DNA of 64,000 nt, from the NCBI GenBank assembly GCA_964372115.1, contig CAYJPN010000006.1:124001-188000 (forward strand), given 5' to 3'. The stretch comes from CG2-30-36-16 sp964372115 (GTDB taxonomy: Bacteria; Bacteroidota; Ignavibacteria; Ignavibacteriales; Ignavibacteriaceae). Within the stretch, counting starts at the first letter, position 1. Every line of letters begins with the position of its first letter. Of the stretch, positions 44,897 through 54,022 are shown one piece after another. The position numbers and the translations under genes are program-made. The notes beneath the pieces were generated by a model that was given only the letters and a program-made list of their open reading frames with translations, was not told where the DNA came from and did not search any database.

Positions 44897-45594
44897 TTAA
44901 CTACCGCCAATTCACTATTAAATATTATAAAAAATTTGGTTCCAATACCTAACTTGCTTTCCAACTCAAGATGGGAGTTATATTCGGAAAGAAGCATTTT
45001 GCATACACTCAACCCCAAACCGGTACCGGCTTTCTTTTTTGTAAAGAAGTCGCCGAATATTTTTTCCTTATCCTCATCACTAATCCCTACGCCATTATCT
45101 TCAACCTCGCAAATAACCTCTCTTTGACTGTTCATATAAGTTTTAACCACAACTTTTCCTCTATTATCGCAAGACTCAATTGCATTAGTAACTAAATTTA
45201 ACACAACCTGCAGAGCCTTGTTAAATGAAATTTTCAATTTAGGCAAATTTGATTCAAGTTTATTTTCCAAAGAAACACTAACCCGGGTCGAGTTTCCCTG
45301 GGCAATTTCAATTGAACTTAAAACTACCTCATTCAATGAACATTCGGAAACCTTTGAATTATCTTTTCTCGAAAAATTCAACAGCATATCTATTAGGTGC
45401 TGGATGCGCTGAACCGCCTCCGTACATCCACTAACCGATTCTACCGCCTCGTCGGGCAATTCATTCTTCATCATATCGAGATAATCAAGGTTCAGCTTAA
45501 TAGCCGAAAGCGGATTTCTGATTTCATGCAGAAGACTTGCCGACAGTTTGCCAAGAATCAGCAGTTTATTATTTTGTATTTCCTCAAATGACAT
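44893..45594 (-). CDS. Cytoplasmic histidine kinase, partner of the NtrC-type regulator
   Basis: This 233-residue protein starts at ATG 45594. A TTG at 45660 gives 22 more residues, but that start lies inside the terminator hairpin. There is no sensor domain: after a short lead (MSFEEIQNNKLLILGKLSAS) comes HisKA with His23 in LLHEIRNPLSAIK, then HATPase with VLNLVTNAIES, VEDNGVGISDE and GTGLGLSVCKM. Its lack of an input domain makes it similar to FlrB/NtrB-like kinases that respond to a protein partner. It overlaps the regulator gene by 4 bp. Confidence 0.93.
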   Translation of the reverse strand: MSFEEIQNNKLLILGKLSASLLHEIRNPLSAIKLNLDYLDMMKNELPDEAVESVSGCTEAVQRIQHLIDMLLNFSRKDNSKVSECSLNEVVLSSIEIAQGNSTRVSVSLENKLESNLPKLKISFNKALQVVLNLVTNAIESCDNRGKVVVKTYMNSQREVICEVEDNGVGISDEDKEKIFGDFFTKKKAGTGLGLSVCKMLLSEYNSHLELESKLGIGTKFFIIFNSELAVVK

Positions 45595-45656
45595 AAGGGA
45601 AGAATAATCATAAATTTTTAAGTGCGGTTTAATTATAAAGATTTGAGAATAAATTA

Positions 45657-45682
45657 GCAACCTTCATTTTACAGAAGGTTGC
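45657..45682 (-). terminator. Hairpin downstream of flgM, probable terminator
   Basis: A perfect 9-bp stem, GCAACCTTC (45657-45665) with GAAGGTTGC (45674-45682), lies 30 bp past the flgM stop. On the minus strand it is followed by TAATTTATTCTC, a moderate T-rich tail. It would separate the fliC-flgM operon from the kinase/regulator pair. Confidence 0.7.
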
Positions 45683-45712
45683 CAAAATATGAGGGGAATG
45701 AAACTCGAAAGT

Positions 45713-45973
45713 TTATTGTGGAAGCGTTTCTTTCAAAATTGCATCTGCTACTTTTCCGATTACTTCATCGGAATCGTAGAATTTGTTTGCAATTTTTTGT
45801 TTTATTGCATCAAGCTTTTTCAAATCAAGCTGGTCGTCGTTAATTTGTTTTGCTTCGCTTGAGAGTTCAAGCCTATCCTTAGGCTTTATATTTTCTTCGA
45901 CATCCTTGCCTTTCTTCGTCTGTACAACATCTTTATTAAAAAAATTGTTGTTAGAAAGGGGCTTTATTTCCAA
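45713..45973 (-). CDS. flgM: Anti-sigma-28 factor FlgM
   Basis: The 86-residue protein starts at TTG 45973, with AGGTGAT well placed upstream. The C-terminal half is FlgM-like: DRLELSSEAKQINDDQLDL, then LDAIKQKIANKFYDSDEVIG and KVADAILKETLP. FlgM binds FliA (sigma-28) until the hook is complete and is then exported. It is the last gene of the fliC-fliS-fliD unit, and sigma-28-like promoters occur in the same region, which agrees with this role. Confidence 0.9.
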   Translation of the reverse strand: MEIKPLSNNNFFNKDVVQTKKGKDVEENIKPKDRLELSSEAKQINDDQLDLKKLDAIKQKIANKFYDSDEVIGKVADAILKETLPQ

Positions 45974-45977
45974 TTTA

Positions 45978-46301
45978 TCACCTATAGTTTGCTAATTTTC
46001 TATTATTTTGCATTTTCTGGAGCTGCATCAATATTTCCGCCTGCTCCTTTTCCTTAAATTCAATAATATTATCGAATTTTATTTGAATAAGTTTAGTTTT
46101 TTCCAAAAGTTCAATATTGTAAATTTTTAGTGCGTCAATATTGTATTTGCTAAGAAGTAATTGCTTTAATGAATGAACTTCCTTCATATCAAGTACTACA
46201 CGCGGATAAAGTTCATCAAAATTGTCTTCGCTTAGAACATCTAAACAATTTATTACATCATCCAGCAGTAAACTAATATTTTTTATAAATTCTTCAAGCA
46301 T
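45978..46301 (-). CDS. Small helical protein, likely FliT/FlgN-type flagellar chaperone
   Basis: The 107-residue protein is almost wholly alpha-helical and rich in Leu, Lys and Glu (MLEEFIKNISLLLDDVINCL; ALKIYNIELLEKTKLIQIKF). Position points to a chaperone: it begins 2 bp after fliD and ends 4 bp before flgM. Adjacency to fliS-fliD favours a FliT-like role and adjacency to flgM favours FlgN-like. Sequence alone does not decide. The reading frame and tight spacing make the gene itself secure. Confidence 0.8.
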   Translation of the reverse strand: MLEEFIKNISLLLDDVINCLDVLSEDNFDELYPRVVLDMKEVHSLKQLLLSKYNIDALKIYNIELLEKTKLIQIKFDNIIEFKEKEQAEILMQLQKMQNNRKLANYR

Positions 46302-46303
46302 AA

Positions 46304-48091
46304 TTATTGAAATAATCCGCCGCCGATGGATGAAATTAGATTTTGGGTTGACATCAGTGCCGCCATCTGAGCCTGTAATCTTTCGTATTTATCTCTCAGT
46401 ACCGCCGCACTTTTATCAATTCTCGTTTGAGTCGACTTCATTTTATTATTAAAATAAGTAAGATTGTCGTCGGCTGAGTCCTGTGCTTTTGAAAGATAAC
46501 CCTCTACTCCAAGATACGGATTTATAAAATCGTAAAGTTTATTAGCAATGCCGGTTGTTGAGTTGAAAATTGTTTCAACCTGATCCATACTGTTGGTTAA
46601 TTTTTCATTTAACACAGTTGCATCGGATATAACAAGCCCGGTGGATGAAGAAAAGGAAATTCCTAATTGAGTTAGATAACTTAGATTGCCTGTCTGTATA
46701 CCGGAAACCTGGGCATATGTAAGCGTGGTTAGTTCATTTACAATTCGTGAAGCATTTGCGTTGGAGTAAAAAACACCACGGTTGCCGGAGCTAACGCTGC
46801 TGTTGTCTTTTACATATTTATAAACATCGTTAAACTTTGTAATAAAATCATCAATTTGCTTTTTAACTTCCGATACATCTTTGTTTACTGTCGCACTCAC
46901 TGTGGTGTCCGAAGCCTGCATTACACCTTTTAAATCGAAAGTTACACCGGGGGAAAGATCATTGATTGAATTTGAATTTCGCTGAAGGCTGAGACCGTTA
47001 AACTCTATTTTTGAATTTAATTGATTGGTTGCCGAAGTAATATCAGCGTAAACAAAACCCGCTGTATCGGGGTCGGGTGTTTGATCGTATACGGGCCGGG
47101 ATGATCCGAGATTTAATCCAACTTCATTTAAAGCTGTGCCGGCACCAACATCGGTTAATGATTTTATCCTGTAATCTAACCCGGTAAATTTTGAGTTGAA
47201 GGATAATTGCGTGTTCGATCCATCAGGGTTAAAAGTTGAGGCTGTTACTATACCGGAAGCTCCCTTTTCCTGAGTAACACCAATGCCGAGATCGCTTACA
47301 AGATCAAAACCGCTTTCATGAGTTATGGAAATATACTTTGAAGTATCGCTTACTGTAAATTTAATTTTAACATCTCCAGAGTTTGGAGAATTTAAAACTT
47401 TTTCGGCTGTAACCCCTTCAACGTTTTCATTTATTTGAGCAACGGCTTCATCAACCAATTCTTCATATGTTCCTCCGCCATTAACCGTAATCGATTCTTC
47501 GGTTCCGTTAATGTTTACTTTAAATGTACTGACGCCGCCGGCATAGGAAGAAGATGCAGTTTTTGCCGAAGATGTAACAACTGCTTGATCTGCGTTTACC
47601 GCGTTGCGGATTTTTTCCATAACTTCCTGATTGGTTTCAGTACCTTCAAAAGTAACATCCACATTGCTTGTAAATGAACCGTTCGCCCCGTCGCCGGTTA
47701 CAATTTGAAAACTATGTGTGCCGGTTATGCCATTCACGGCGGAAGATTCCATGTTGGTAGACATTGCAACGTCGTTTTTTGCCAACTGGTTTATTCTTAT
47801 GTTATAGGCGCCGCTGGAAGCTGCCGAAGTGGCAGTAGCGCTTAAAAAATTTGTGTTTGAGGATGATGCTGTTTTATATGCAAAGCGTGAGTCGGAACCT
47901 GTTAACTTAAAGTTACTCAGCAGAGTTTTGAAAGTGGATAATTTTGAGCTTAATGTACCATAGGCTGTAGAAAGATTAGAGTACTTGCTCTTCCTGGTTT
48001 TAAGGGGAGTAATCAGTTTTTTATTTTGACTATCGATATAAGAATTAATTAAATTATTAATTCCGCTGCTTGTTAATGAATCTACTGCCAT
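46304..48091 (-). CDS. fliD: Flagellar hook-associated protein 2 (filament cap) FliD
   Basis: The 595-residue protein caps the growing filament and folds exported flagellin. The FliD_N domain (SSGINNLINSYIDSQNKKLI, TAYGTLSSKLSTFKTLLSNF) and FliD_C domain (VKKQIDDFITKFNDVYKYVK ... QLGISFSSSTGLVISD) are both clear. The C-terminal coiled helix is DDNLTYFNNKMKSTQTRIDK. Ser/Thr/Asn-rich central domains are usual for the family. It lies 7 bp after fliS. Confidence 0.95.
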   Translation of the reverse strand: MAVDSLTSSGINNLINSYIDSQNKKLITPLKTRKSKYSNLSTAYGTLSSKLSTFKTLLSNFKLTGSDSRFAYKTASSSNTNFLSATATSAASSGAYNIRINQLAKNDVAMSTNMESSAVNGITGTHSFQIVTGDGANGSFTSNVDVTFEGTETNQEVMEKIRNAVNADQAVVTSSAKTASSSYAGGVSTFKVNINGTEESITVNGGGTYEELVDEAVAQINENVEGVTAEKVLNSPNSGDVKIKFTVSDTSKYISITHESGFDLVSDLGIGVTQEKGASGIVTASTFNPDGSNTQLSFNSKFTGLDYRIKSLTDVGAGTALNEVGLNLGSSRPVYDQTPDPDTAGFVYADITSATNQLNSKIEFNGLSLQRNSNSINDLSPGVTFDLKGVMQASDTTVSATVNKDVSEVKKQIDDFITKFNDVYKYVKDNSSVSSGNRGVFYSNANASRIVNELTTLTYAQVSGIQTGNLSYLTQLGISFSSSTGLVISDATVLNEKLTNSMDQVETIFNSTTGIANKLYDFINPYLGVEGYLSKAQDSADDNLTYFNNKMKSTQTRIDKSAAVLRDKYERLQAQMAALMSTQNLISSIGGGLFQ

Positions 48092-48098
48092 TTTAAAT

Positions 48099-48434
48099 TT
48101 ATAAATTATTTATTGCTTTAAGCCAGGTGTCTCTCAGTTCGGTTAATATTTTGTAAACGACTTCGTAATTTTTCTTTCTCATCTGGTCCTGGCAAAACTG
48201 ATACAACTTTAACAAACCGTTTGCCACCTCCGCAACTCCGTCACCCTCAAAGCGTAAAGCATTAATAAGTTCCTGTAAAGCTGCGTTTGTTTTTACGAGA
48301 TTTTGCCTCTGACAATTTACAATAGCGAAATCATAAAGTTTTATAATCAGTTGCTGCGGAGTTGCCTCCATAATTTCTTTTAACAGGTATTGGTTTAATC
48401 TTGCTTTTTGATTATGCGCCGTTGCTTGATACAT
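48099..48434 (-). CDS. fliS: Flagellin export chaperone FliS
   Basis: The 111-residue helical chaperone keeps flagellin unfolded before export. Signature segments are NQYLLKEIMEATPQQLIIKLYD-like (ATPQQLIIKLYDFAIV), the helix NAALQELINALRFEGDG and LYQFCQDQMRKKNYEVVYKI. Length and position between fliC and fliD are typical. Confidence 0.95.
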   Translation of the reverse strand: MYQATAHNQKARLNQYLLKEIMEATPQQLIIKLYDFAIVNCQRQNLVKTNAALQELINALRFEGDGVAEVANGLLKLYQFCQDQMRKKNYEVVYKILTELRDTWLKAINNL

Positions 48435-48476
48435 AACTTGTCGTCCTAATTAATTTTTTTCAGAAAATCAGAAGAT

Positions 48477-48496
48477 CCCTCCCGTTGCCGGGAGGG
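48477..48496 (-). terminator. Strong hairpin after fliC
   Basis: CCCTCCCG (48477-48484) pairs perfectly with CGGGAGGG (48489-48496) around a 4-base loop, in the gap between fliC and fliS. On the minus strand it is followed by ATCTTCTGATTTTC, not a strict T-run. It may therefore act as a partial terminator or RNA stabiliser, giving much more flagellin than FliS/FliD transcript. Confidence 0.7.
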
Positions 48497-48517
48497 AAGA
48501 AGAATAAGAACTATCTC

Positions 48518-49318
48518 TTATCTAAAGAGAGAAAGAATGCCCTGAGGAGCGGAGTTCATTTGGGCTAACATTGATGTTGCCACCTGACCGCCTATTTGTC
48601 CTTTTGTTGCATTCAACTGTTCCATAGCCATATCAGCGTCGAACAATCTGCTTACGCTGGCAGTAGCATTGGAAATTGCAGCTGTCAAATATTCATCTTT
48701 AACGTCTAATCTCTGACTGAAGTTACCAATGCTTCCAAGAGCATTCTGAACAGCAGTTTCGATTGTGCTTACGCTAACCGAAGATACGGAAGCAGATGTA
48801 GCACCGGTAAGAGAGGAAATATCCAGGGTATTCATAGTACCGAAGTTTACTGATGTTGTTTCTTCAACACCGGTTCTGAATGAGAAGCCTGCACTGTAGC
48901 TTGAGCCTGACAATAAAGCTGTATCATTAAATTTGGTATTGCTGAAAATTGAACTTATTTCGTTTCCCAGAGCAACAACATCTGAAGCTAGAGAAGCCTG
49001 GTTCTTCGAAGGATCGATTGAGTCTGCTACTTTTCCTTTGATCTGATTTATAAGATCGTTGATAGCGGAAAGAGCTGATTCTGCTGTTGAAAGCATATCT
49101 TTTGCAGAGCCAATGTTACCCTGTGATGCTTGCATCAAAGTAACTTTTCCCTGAAGTTCTTTTCCAACTCTATAACCTGATGTATCATCAGCTACAGAAT
49201 TAATTCGCTTTTGAGTAGCTAAGCGAAGAGAAGCTTTTTCGGTCTGGGCATTTACTTTAGCCAGAGCGTTGTAGGCGTTAAGAGCGCCAACGTTTGTGTT
49301 GATTTTGAATAATGACAT
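48518..49318 (-). CDS. fliC: Flagellin
   Basis: The 266-residue flagellin is short, with the conserved D0/D1 ends and almost no D2/D3. The N-terminus (FKINTNVGALNAYNALAKVN, LRLATQKRINSVADDTSGYR) and C-terminus (LFDADMAMEQLNATKGQIGG, MLAQMNSAPQGILSLFR) are diagnostic. Residues 168-186 form a Ser/Thr-rich surface patch (SSLTGATSASVSSVSVST), a plausible target for O-glycosylation. GGAGG lies 7 bp before ATG 49318. A sigma-28-like promoter sits 84 bp upstream, and the glycosyltransferase chain ends just before it. Confidence 0.97.
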   Translation of the reverse strand: MSLFKINTNVGALNAYNALAKVNAQTEKASLRLATQKRINSVADDTSGYRVGKELQGKVTLMQASQGNIGSAKDMLSTAESALSAINDLINQIKGKVADSIDPSKNQASLASDVVALGNEISSIFSNTKFNDTALLSGSSYSAGFSFRTGVEETTSVNFGTMNTLDISSLTGATSASVSSVSVSTIETAVQNALGSIGNFSQRLDVKDEYLTAAISNATASVSRLFDADMAMEQLNATKGQIGGQVATSMLAQMNSAPQGILSLFR

Positions 49319-49377
49319 GTTATACCTCCATGTGTTTTATAAATATGCCGGGCTTCCTTGCACGGCTGTTATTAATT

Positions 49378-49397
49378 AGTGAGATTTTTTTCTCACT
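49378..49397 (-). other. Hairpin in the flagellin 5' leader
   Basis: AGTGAGA and TCTCACT form a perfect 7-bp stem around six As (minus strand). It lies just downstream of the sigma-28-like -10 element, so it would be at the very 5' end of the fliC mRNA, where hairpins often protect against decay. Confidence 0.6.
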
Positions 49398-49401
49398 TAC
49401 A

Positions 49402-49428
49402 TTATCGATGGTACTTTATAAAAGTTTA
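49402..49428 (-). promoter_or_regulatory. Candidate sigma-28 promoter for fliC
   Basis: On the minus strand TAAA (49425-49428), exactly 15 bp, ATCGATAA (49402-49409) matches TAAA-N15-GCCGATAA at all -35 and six of eight -10 positions. It is placed 84 bp upstream of the flagellin ATG. Confidence 0.8.
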
Positions 49429-49431
49429 GTG

Positions 49432-50931
49432 CTAAGCGTTAAGAATTTTTTTAATTTTTTCTTTTATTATTTGCACATGCGGGGCAACATTAGGGTTGCC
49501 GCAAAATTGTTCTTCCAAATCGGCGACAACATTTAATGCCGATTTTATATCGGACTGTTTTAGGTATAGCGAAAGGAGGAAAAAATATGAAGGCGGGAAA
49601 TTGGCATTAATAGAAATTGATTTTTTAAAAATTGTTTCTGCCTGAGAATATTCTTTTTTGTTCTCGTACTCGGCGGCGAGAGCATTTAGTAATAGCACAT
49701 TATCCCCGATGTGTTCTGACATTTTATTTAACAAAGGCAGTTTGTTATGCGTATACGTTTTTAACAAGACTAATAATAGTTCTACCTGAGAGTCACTTTT
49801 TATCGAGTTAATATAATTCGGTAATTTATTCTCGTCGTAATTAATGTTGTTTATTAAATGATTATAAAAAGTAAGTTCATCGGTTACACTGTTGCCATGA
49901 GCCTTTAATTTTGAAAAATAAAAATTAAACCTTTCCTTTTCACCATTCATTAAACACAAATTCAACCCTCTGTATAAAATTGATTTTTCGTCAATCATTA
50001 TAACCATGTCGGATGCCAAACTCCTGTTTGCAATCTTTTCATTTATCTCTAAAGCTTTTCTGCAATTTAATTCCGCGTTATTAAAATCTTTTACCCCTTG
50101 ATATATTTGTGAAAGCACAAGGTATGTAAGGGGCTGCCCGGCATCCGCAATTAAACTTTTTTGAGCAAGGTCAAAAGCTTCGTTCCATCTCATCTTTTGT
50201 GACTCGTAAGCGGCGAGGTAACGGAATGATACCGCTTTGTAGGCATTTAACAGTTTCTCATCGCGAAGCGCAATTTTAAAATAATTGACTGCATTTACCT
50301 CGTCCTTTATTAGGGAGTATGACTGCGCTATTTGGAAAGCAGTGTAAGAGTTCTTTTTGGTTTTATAATCGTTTGATAGAAGAGTAAGGTTTCTTTCTGC
50401 TTTTAGTTTTAATTCATCAACAGAAATATTGTAGCCAAGATGAATGATTTCAATTTCAGTTCGTATTATCTGATGTGAGGTTTTTAGAAGCGAAGGAATG
50501 ATCTGCTCATGGGCAGCGCCTTCAAATTTTAAGTGCGGGTGTCTCGGGAAAAATCGTACATAGTCCATTTTTGATGGACGATTTTTTACTTCGTCGATGC
50601 TGTTCACAATACATGTATAAGCTTTTTTCCGGCTGCCGCTGGCAAGTTCTGTTAACAGTTGCTTTGAATCCTGATGCAGGCGTTCATCAGCATCGAGGTA
50701 TAAAATCCAATCGCCTGTTGATTTTTGAAGAGAATAATTTCTTGCGGCAGAAAAATCATTTATCCATTTAAAATTAAATATTTTTGCTCCAAATTCTGCT
50801 GCTATTTTTTTTGTATTGTCGTTTGAACCGGTATCAACAATTATTATTTCATCAACAACGTCTATTACAGATTCGAGGCAGCCTGTTAAAAATTTTTCTT
50901 CATTTTTAACAATCATACTTAGTGTAATCAT
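49432..50931 (-). CDS. Family 2 glycosyltransferase with TPR tail
   Basis: The 499-residue protein is taken from ATG 50931, because GGGAGA lies 5 bp upstream; an earlier ATG at 50943 is in frame. Residues 1-~200 are a GT-A domain (ITLSMIVKNEEKFLTGCLES, VDEIIIVDTGSNDNTKKIAA, DWILYLDADERL with the DxD metal motif). The rest is helical tetratricopeptide repeats (AYESQKMRWNEAFDLAQKSL, FNNAELNCRKALEINEKIAN, KKEYSQAETIFKKSISINAN). It is the last gene of the glycosyltransferase chain and ends ~110 bp before fliC. TPRs probably bind an acceptor protein or partner. Confidence 0.93.
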   Translation of the reverse strand: MITLSMIVKNEEKFLTGCLESVIDVVDEIIIVDTGSNDNTKKIAAEFGAKIFNFKWINDFSAARNYSLQKSTGDWILYLDADERLHQDSKQLLTELASGSRKKAYTCIVNSIDEVKNRPSKMDYVRFFPRHPHLKFEGAAHEQIIPSLLKTSHQIIRTEIEIIHLGYNISVDELKLKAERNLTLLSNDYKTKKNSYTAFQIAQSYSLIKDEVNAVNYFKIALRDEKLLNAYKAVSFRYLAAYESQKMRWNEAFDLAQKSLIADAGQPLTYLVLSQIYQGVKDFNNAELNCRKALEINEKIANRSLASDMVIMIDEKSILYRGLNLCLMNGEKERFNFYFSKLKAHGNSVTDELTFYNHLINNINYDENKLPNYINSIKSDSQVELLLVLLKTYTHNKLPLLNKMSEHIGDNVLLLNALAAEYENKKEYSQAETIFKKSISINANFPPSYFFLLSLYLKQSDIKSALNVVADLEEQFCGNPNVAPHVQIIKEKIKKILNA

Positions 50932-50947
50932 ATTATCTCCCATTAAA

Positions 50948-53900
50948 CTACTTCAGAAATTTTAATAAATTATCTGCCGTGTTTTCCCAAGTATAATTTT
51001 TCATACTATTTGCTGCATTTTGCCCTACTTGCCGAATTACATTTCTGTTAAAATACGCGTATTCAATATTGTAAATTAATTCATCCAGATCAGGTTCTTC
51101 CCAATCAATTATTTTTTTATTTTCCGCTTCAATTATAAACGGATTGATATTTTTAAGCAGAAGCGAGTTATCCTCCGTAAGGATATCCTTATGACCGGTT
51201 GAATATGATGCGATAACAGGTTTACCGCAAGCCATGTATTCCATTAACACCAGATTTGTCCCGCCTTCACCTCTGTTGGGGAAAATGCCGAGATCCGTTT
51301 TATAATATAATTCCCGCAGTTTTGTTATAGGAGTAATGGGAAGCGATATAACTTTTGTTCGATCAATATCATTTATGTCTAGCAAATGAGTCATAAACTC
51401 ATCCCATGTATTCCCTGTTGTTTCAAAATTTATAAACTTTGAATACGACATAGAAGAAATAAGATGAGGCCATAAGTTATACCAAGCATTAATTAAAATC
51501 ATATCGGGATACTTTTTGTGCAGCACTTGAAAGGCTTTTAAAACTAAATCCTGACCTTTACGTAATTCAAACTTTCCACCGGAAAAAAGCACAAACAGTT
51601 TTTCATCATCTTTACGTGGCAGCGGGAAAAACAATTTCGGATCAACTCCCTGTATTAAAGTTTCGGCATTTGTTATACCGTACTCGTTTAATTTGTTTTT
51701 GCACCATGTAGAACCGGTTAAAACTAAATTATAATTCTTCGAGTTCGCAATTGTTTTTTCATTCGGCTCCATTTCAAAAAAAGTGTACCCAATATTTTTT
51801 GAACCGGTTATATTAAGATAAGAGTGAAAACTTAGATCGTTAATTGCATGCAGAACAGTTCCAGGCACTCTATTATATTGATGGGCATTTTCTTCCGTAA
51901 TGTCTATAAAATCTATTTTTTTGCCGAGTTCCTCACGCAGATATTTGCTGCAAATTCCCCAGCCGAAGTAGTTGGATTTTGTCAGAGCTAAGTAAATTTC
52001 ATCACCGGGTAGAATATCTCCCTTCTCAAAATCGTTTAGTTCTTTTTTATCATTGCAGCCGGAAAGTTTTAGTAATTCAGATTTTAATTTTTCAACTACT
52101 CCTCCCCAATCTCCTTTGTATGTTTGCCTAAAAAGTTTCATAGACGGATACCAGGGTGAATCATCACGCTTTAACATCCATCTCCAATCAGGAGCAAATG
52201 GTAAAAGTGTCCACACAGGCTTACCCATAGCACCCGCAAGATGCGCAACAGAAGTATCAACAGATATTACTAAATCCAAATTATCTATAATTGCAGCAGT
52301 GTCCGTAAGGTTATATATGTACGGGTCCAAAATATGCACATTCTTATCGGAAAATTCTTTTGCTTGCTCGAGCCGGCTCCCTTTTTGAAGTGCGAAATAA
52401 TGAATGCCCGGAATGTCGAACAACTCTTTAAATTGCGCAAGGCTTATCGACCTGTTTTTATCATTTGTATGTCCGGGATTACCAGCCCAGACCAAACCTA
52501 TTTTTAAACCTTTGTATTCGCTAAGACTCGATTTCCACTTTTCGGAAATATCTTTTTCCGCTTTAAGATACACACTGTTTGCCGGAATATTACCGAGCGT
52601 AGTTTTAAAATAATATGGCAAACTCATCAATGCAATATGATAATCGTATTCAACTGCCGGCTCTTCAACAGTCTGACGGGATATTACTTCATCTAATCCT
52701 TCAATATGTTTTATAAGGTTAACTACACCGAATGCGCAATGAAAAATTACATGCGCACCTCTGGCTTTTAAGTATTTGGCGTAGCGAATAAACTGTATGA
52801 TATCACCGATTCCCTGCTCATCGTAAATTAATATTCTTTTCCCATTTATATCCTGAGTTGTGAGTTCCGGTTTTACAAAATTACGTTTTGCATAATCCTT
52901 TCGTTTTTTTCGCCATTCATATTCTATCTGCGCTTTTTCAATTTTTTCTTGAAGGAACAGGAGATGAGAATAGTTATAATGTACTTCCGACAGATTATTA
53001 TTTATAGAAAGGATATACTCAAAAATCACACTTGCCTTTTTGAAATCCCCCTGGTTCATGGCTACAAGGCAAAGCTGAGAGAGGTTAACAATTATTTCAT
53101 TTTCGGTCCCAAATATTTTTCGAAGGATAGATTCCGCAGTTTTTTTATCTTCTCTTATAAGATAAATGGCGGCGCTATTTGCCTTGGCTGATATTTCATT
53201 TTCCTCAGAGCATGTTATATTTGCGTATAGAGCTAAGGCTTCATCAAATCGTTCTTCTAATTCATAAGTTTTTGCATGGTTAAAAAGCGCTGTTGTATTT
53301 TCAGGTTCTATTGTAAGAATTCTTGAAATGTATACCCTTGCTTTTTGGTACTCAGCTATTGTTATGTAAAGCGACGAAAGGTTGTTCAATATTTTAATAT
53401 CATTTTCGTTTGCTTTCAGCTGAGCCTCGTACAATCTCACAGCCTTTTTATAATTACCCCCCTTATGGCAGCTAAGAGCTAGATTAAGTTTATAATCGCT
53501 GTTTGCGGGATCTTCTTTACTTGCAAGCTGATAATATTCTTCAGCTTTTACAAATTCCTCAATATCATAATAGAGGTTGCCGATGTTATTAAATACTTTC
53601 GGATTTGATGGAGATTGTTGAAGCGCTGTAAGAAAATATTTTTCTGCCCCGTCATAATTTTTTAAAGCCAAATAAACTAAACCTAAATTGTTCAGCGCAT
53701 CAAAATTTCCAGGAAGCTTTTCAATGGTAAGTTTATACGCGGCAGTTGCCTCTTCATACTTTTTAAGGTTTTGAAGCGCGTATCCGTAGTGGTAATTTAC
53801 TTCAGGATGAAACGGATAAAAATCGAGTACTTTTTTAAAGTATACTTCGGCGTCTGAAAAATCGTTTTTATGTAGTGCTATTACTCCCATAAAATTATAA

Positions 53901-54022
53901 ACATCGTAATCGATGGCTCCGGAGTTTAAAAGAAACTGAAGTTCATCCTCAGCTTTCTGATAATTTCCCTCCTGGAAAAAGTCTAATGCGGATTGATAAT
54001 AGTCTTTACTTATTACTTCCAT
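50948..54022 (-). CDS. TPR protein fused to GT9-like and GT4-like glycosyltransferase domains
   Basis: The 1024-residue protein starts at ATG 54022, overlapping the upstream stop as TGATG. Residues 1-~385 are about ten tetratricopeptide repeats (YYQSALDFFQEGNYQKAEDE, EEFVKAEEYYQLASKEDPAN). Residues ~390-640 look like an ADP-heptose/GT9-type transferase (KRILIYDEQGIGDIIQFIRY, GLVWAGNPGHTNDKNRSISL, DLVISVDTSVAHLAGAMGKP, LPFAPDWRWMLKRDDSPWYP). Residues ~675-1024 are a GT-B domain (FVLFSGGKFELRKGQDLVLK, GIFPNRGEGGTNLVLMEYMA). The TPR plus GT-B design resembles protein O-glycosyltransferases. Acceptors are unknown. Confidence 0.92.
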   Translation of the reverse strand: MEVISKDYYQSALDFFQEGNYQKAEDELQFLLNSGAIDYDVYNFMGVIALHKNDFSDAEVYFKKVLDFYPFHPEVNYHYGYALQNLKKYEEATAAYKLTIEKLPGNFDALNNLGLVYLALKNYDGAEKYFLTALQQSPSNPKVFNNIGNLYYDIEEFVKAEEYYQLASKEDPANSDYKLNLALSCHKGGNYKKAVRLYEAQLKANENDIKILNNLSSLYITIAEYQKARVYISRILTIEPENTTALFNHAKTYELEERFDEALALYANITCSEENEISAKANSAAIYLIREDKKTAESILRKIFGTENEIIVNLSQLCLVAMNQGDFKKASVIFEYILSINNNLSEVHYNYSHLLFLQEKIEKAQIEYEWRKKRKDYAKRNFVKPELTTQDINGKRILIYDEQGIGDIIQFIRYAKYLKARGAHVIFHCAFGVVNLIKHIEGLDEVISRQTVEEPAVEYDYHIALMSLPYYFKTTLGNIPANSVYLKAEKDISEKWKSSLSEYKGLKIGLVWAGNPGHTNDKNRSISLAQFKELFDIPGIHYFALQKGSRLEQAKEFSDKNVHILDPYIYNLTDTAAIIDNLDLVISVDTSVAHLAGAMGKPVWTLLPFAPDWRWMLKRDDSPWYPSMKLFRQTYKGDWGGVVEKLKSELLKLSGCNDKKELNDFEKGDILPGDEIYLALTKSNYFGWGICSKYLREELGKKIDFIDITEENAHQYNRVPGTVLHAINDLSFHSYLNITGSKNIGYTFFEMEPNEKTIANSKNYNLVLTGSTWCKNKLNEYGITNAETLIQGVDPKLFFPLPRKDDEKLFVLFSGGKFELRKGQDLVLKAFQVLHKKYPDMILINAWYNLWPHLISSMSYSKFINFETTGNTWDEFMTHLLDINDIDRTKVISLPITPITKLRELYYKTDLGIFPNRGEGGTNLVLMEYMACGKPVIASYSTGHKDILTEDNSLLLKNINPFIIEAENKKIIDWEEPDLDELIYNIEYAYFNRNVIRQVGQNAANSMKNYTWENTADNLLKFLK

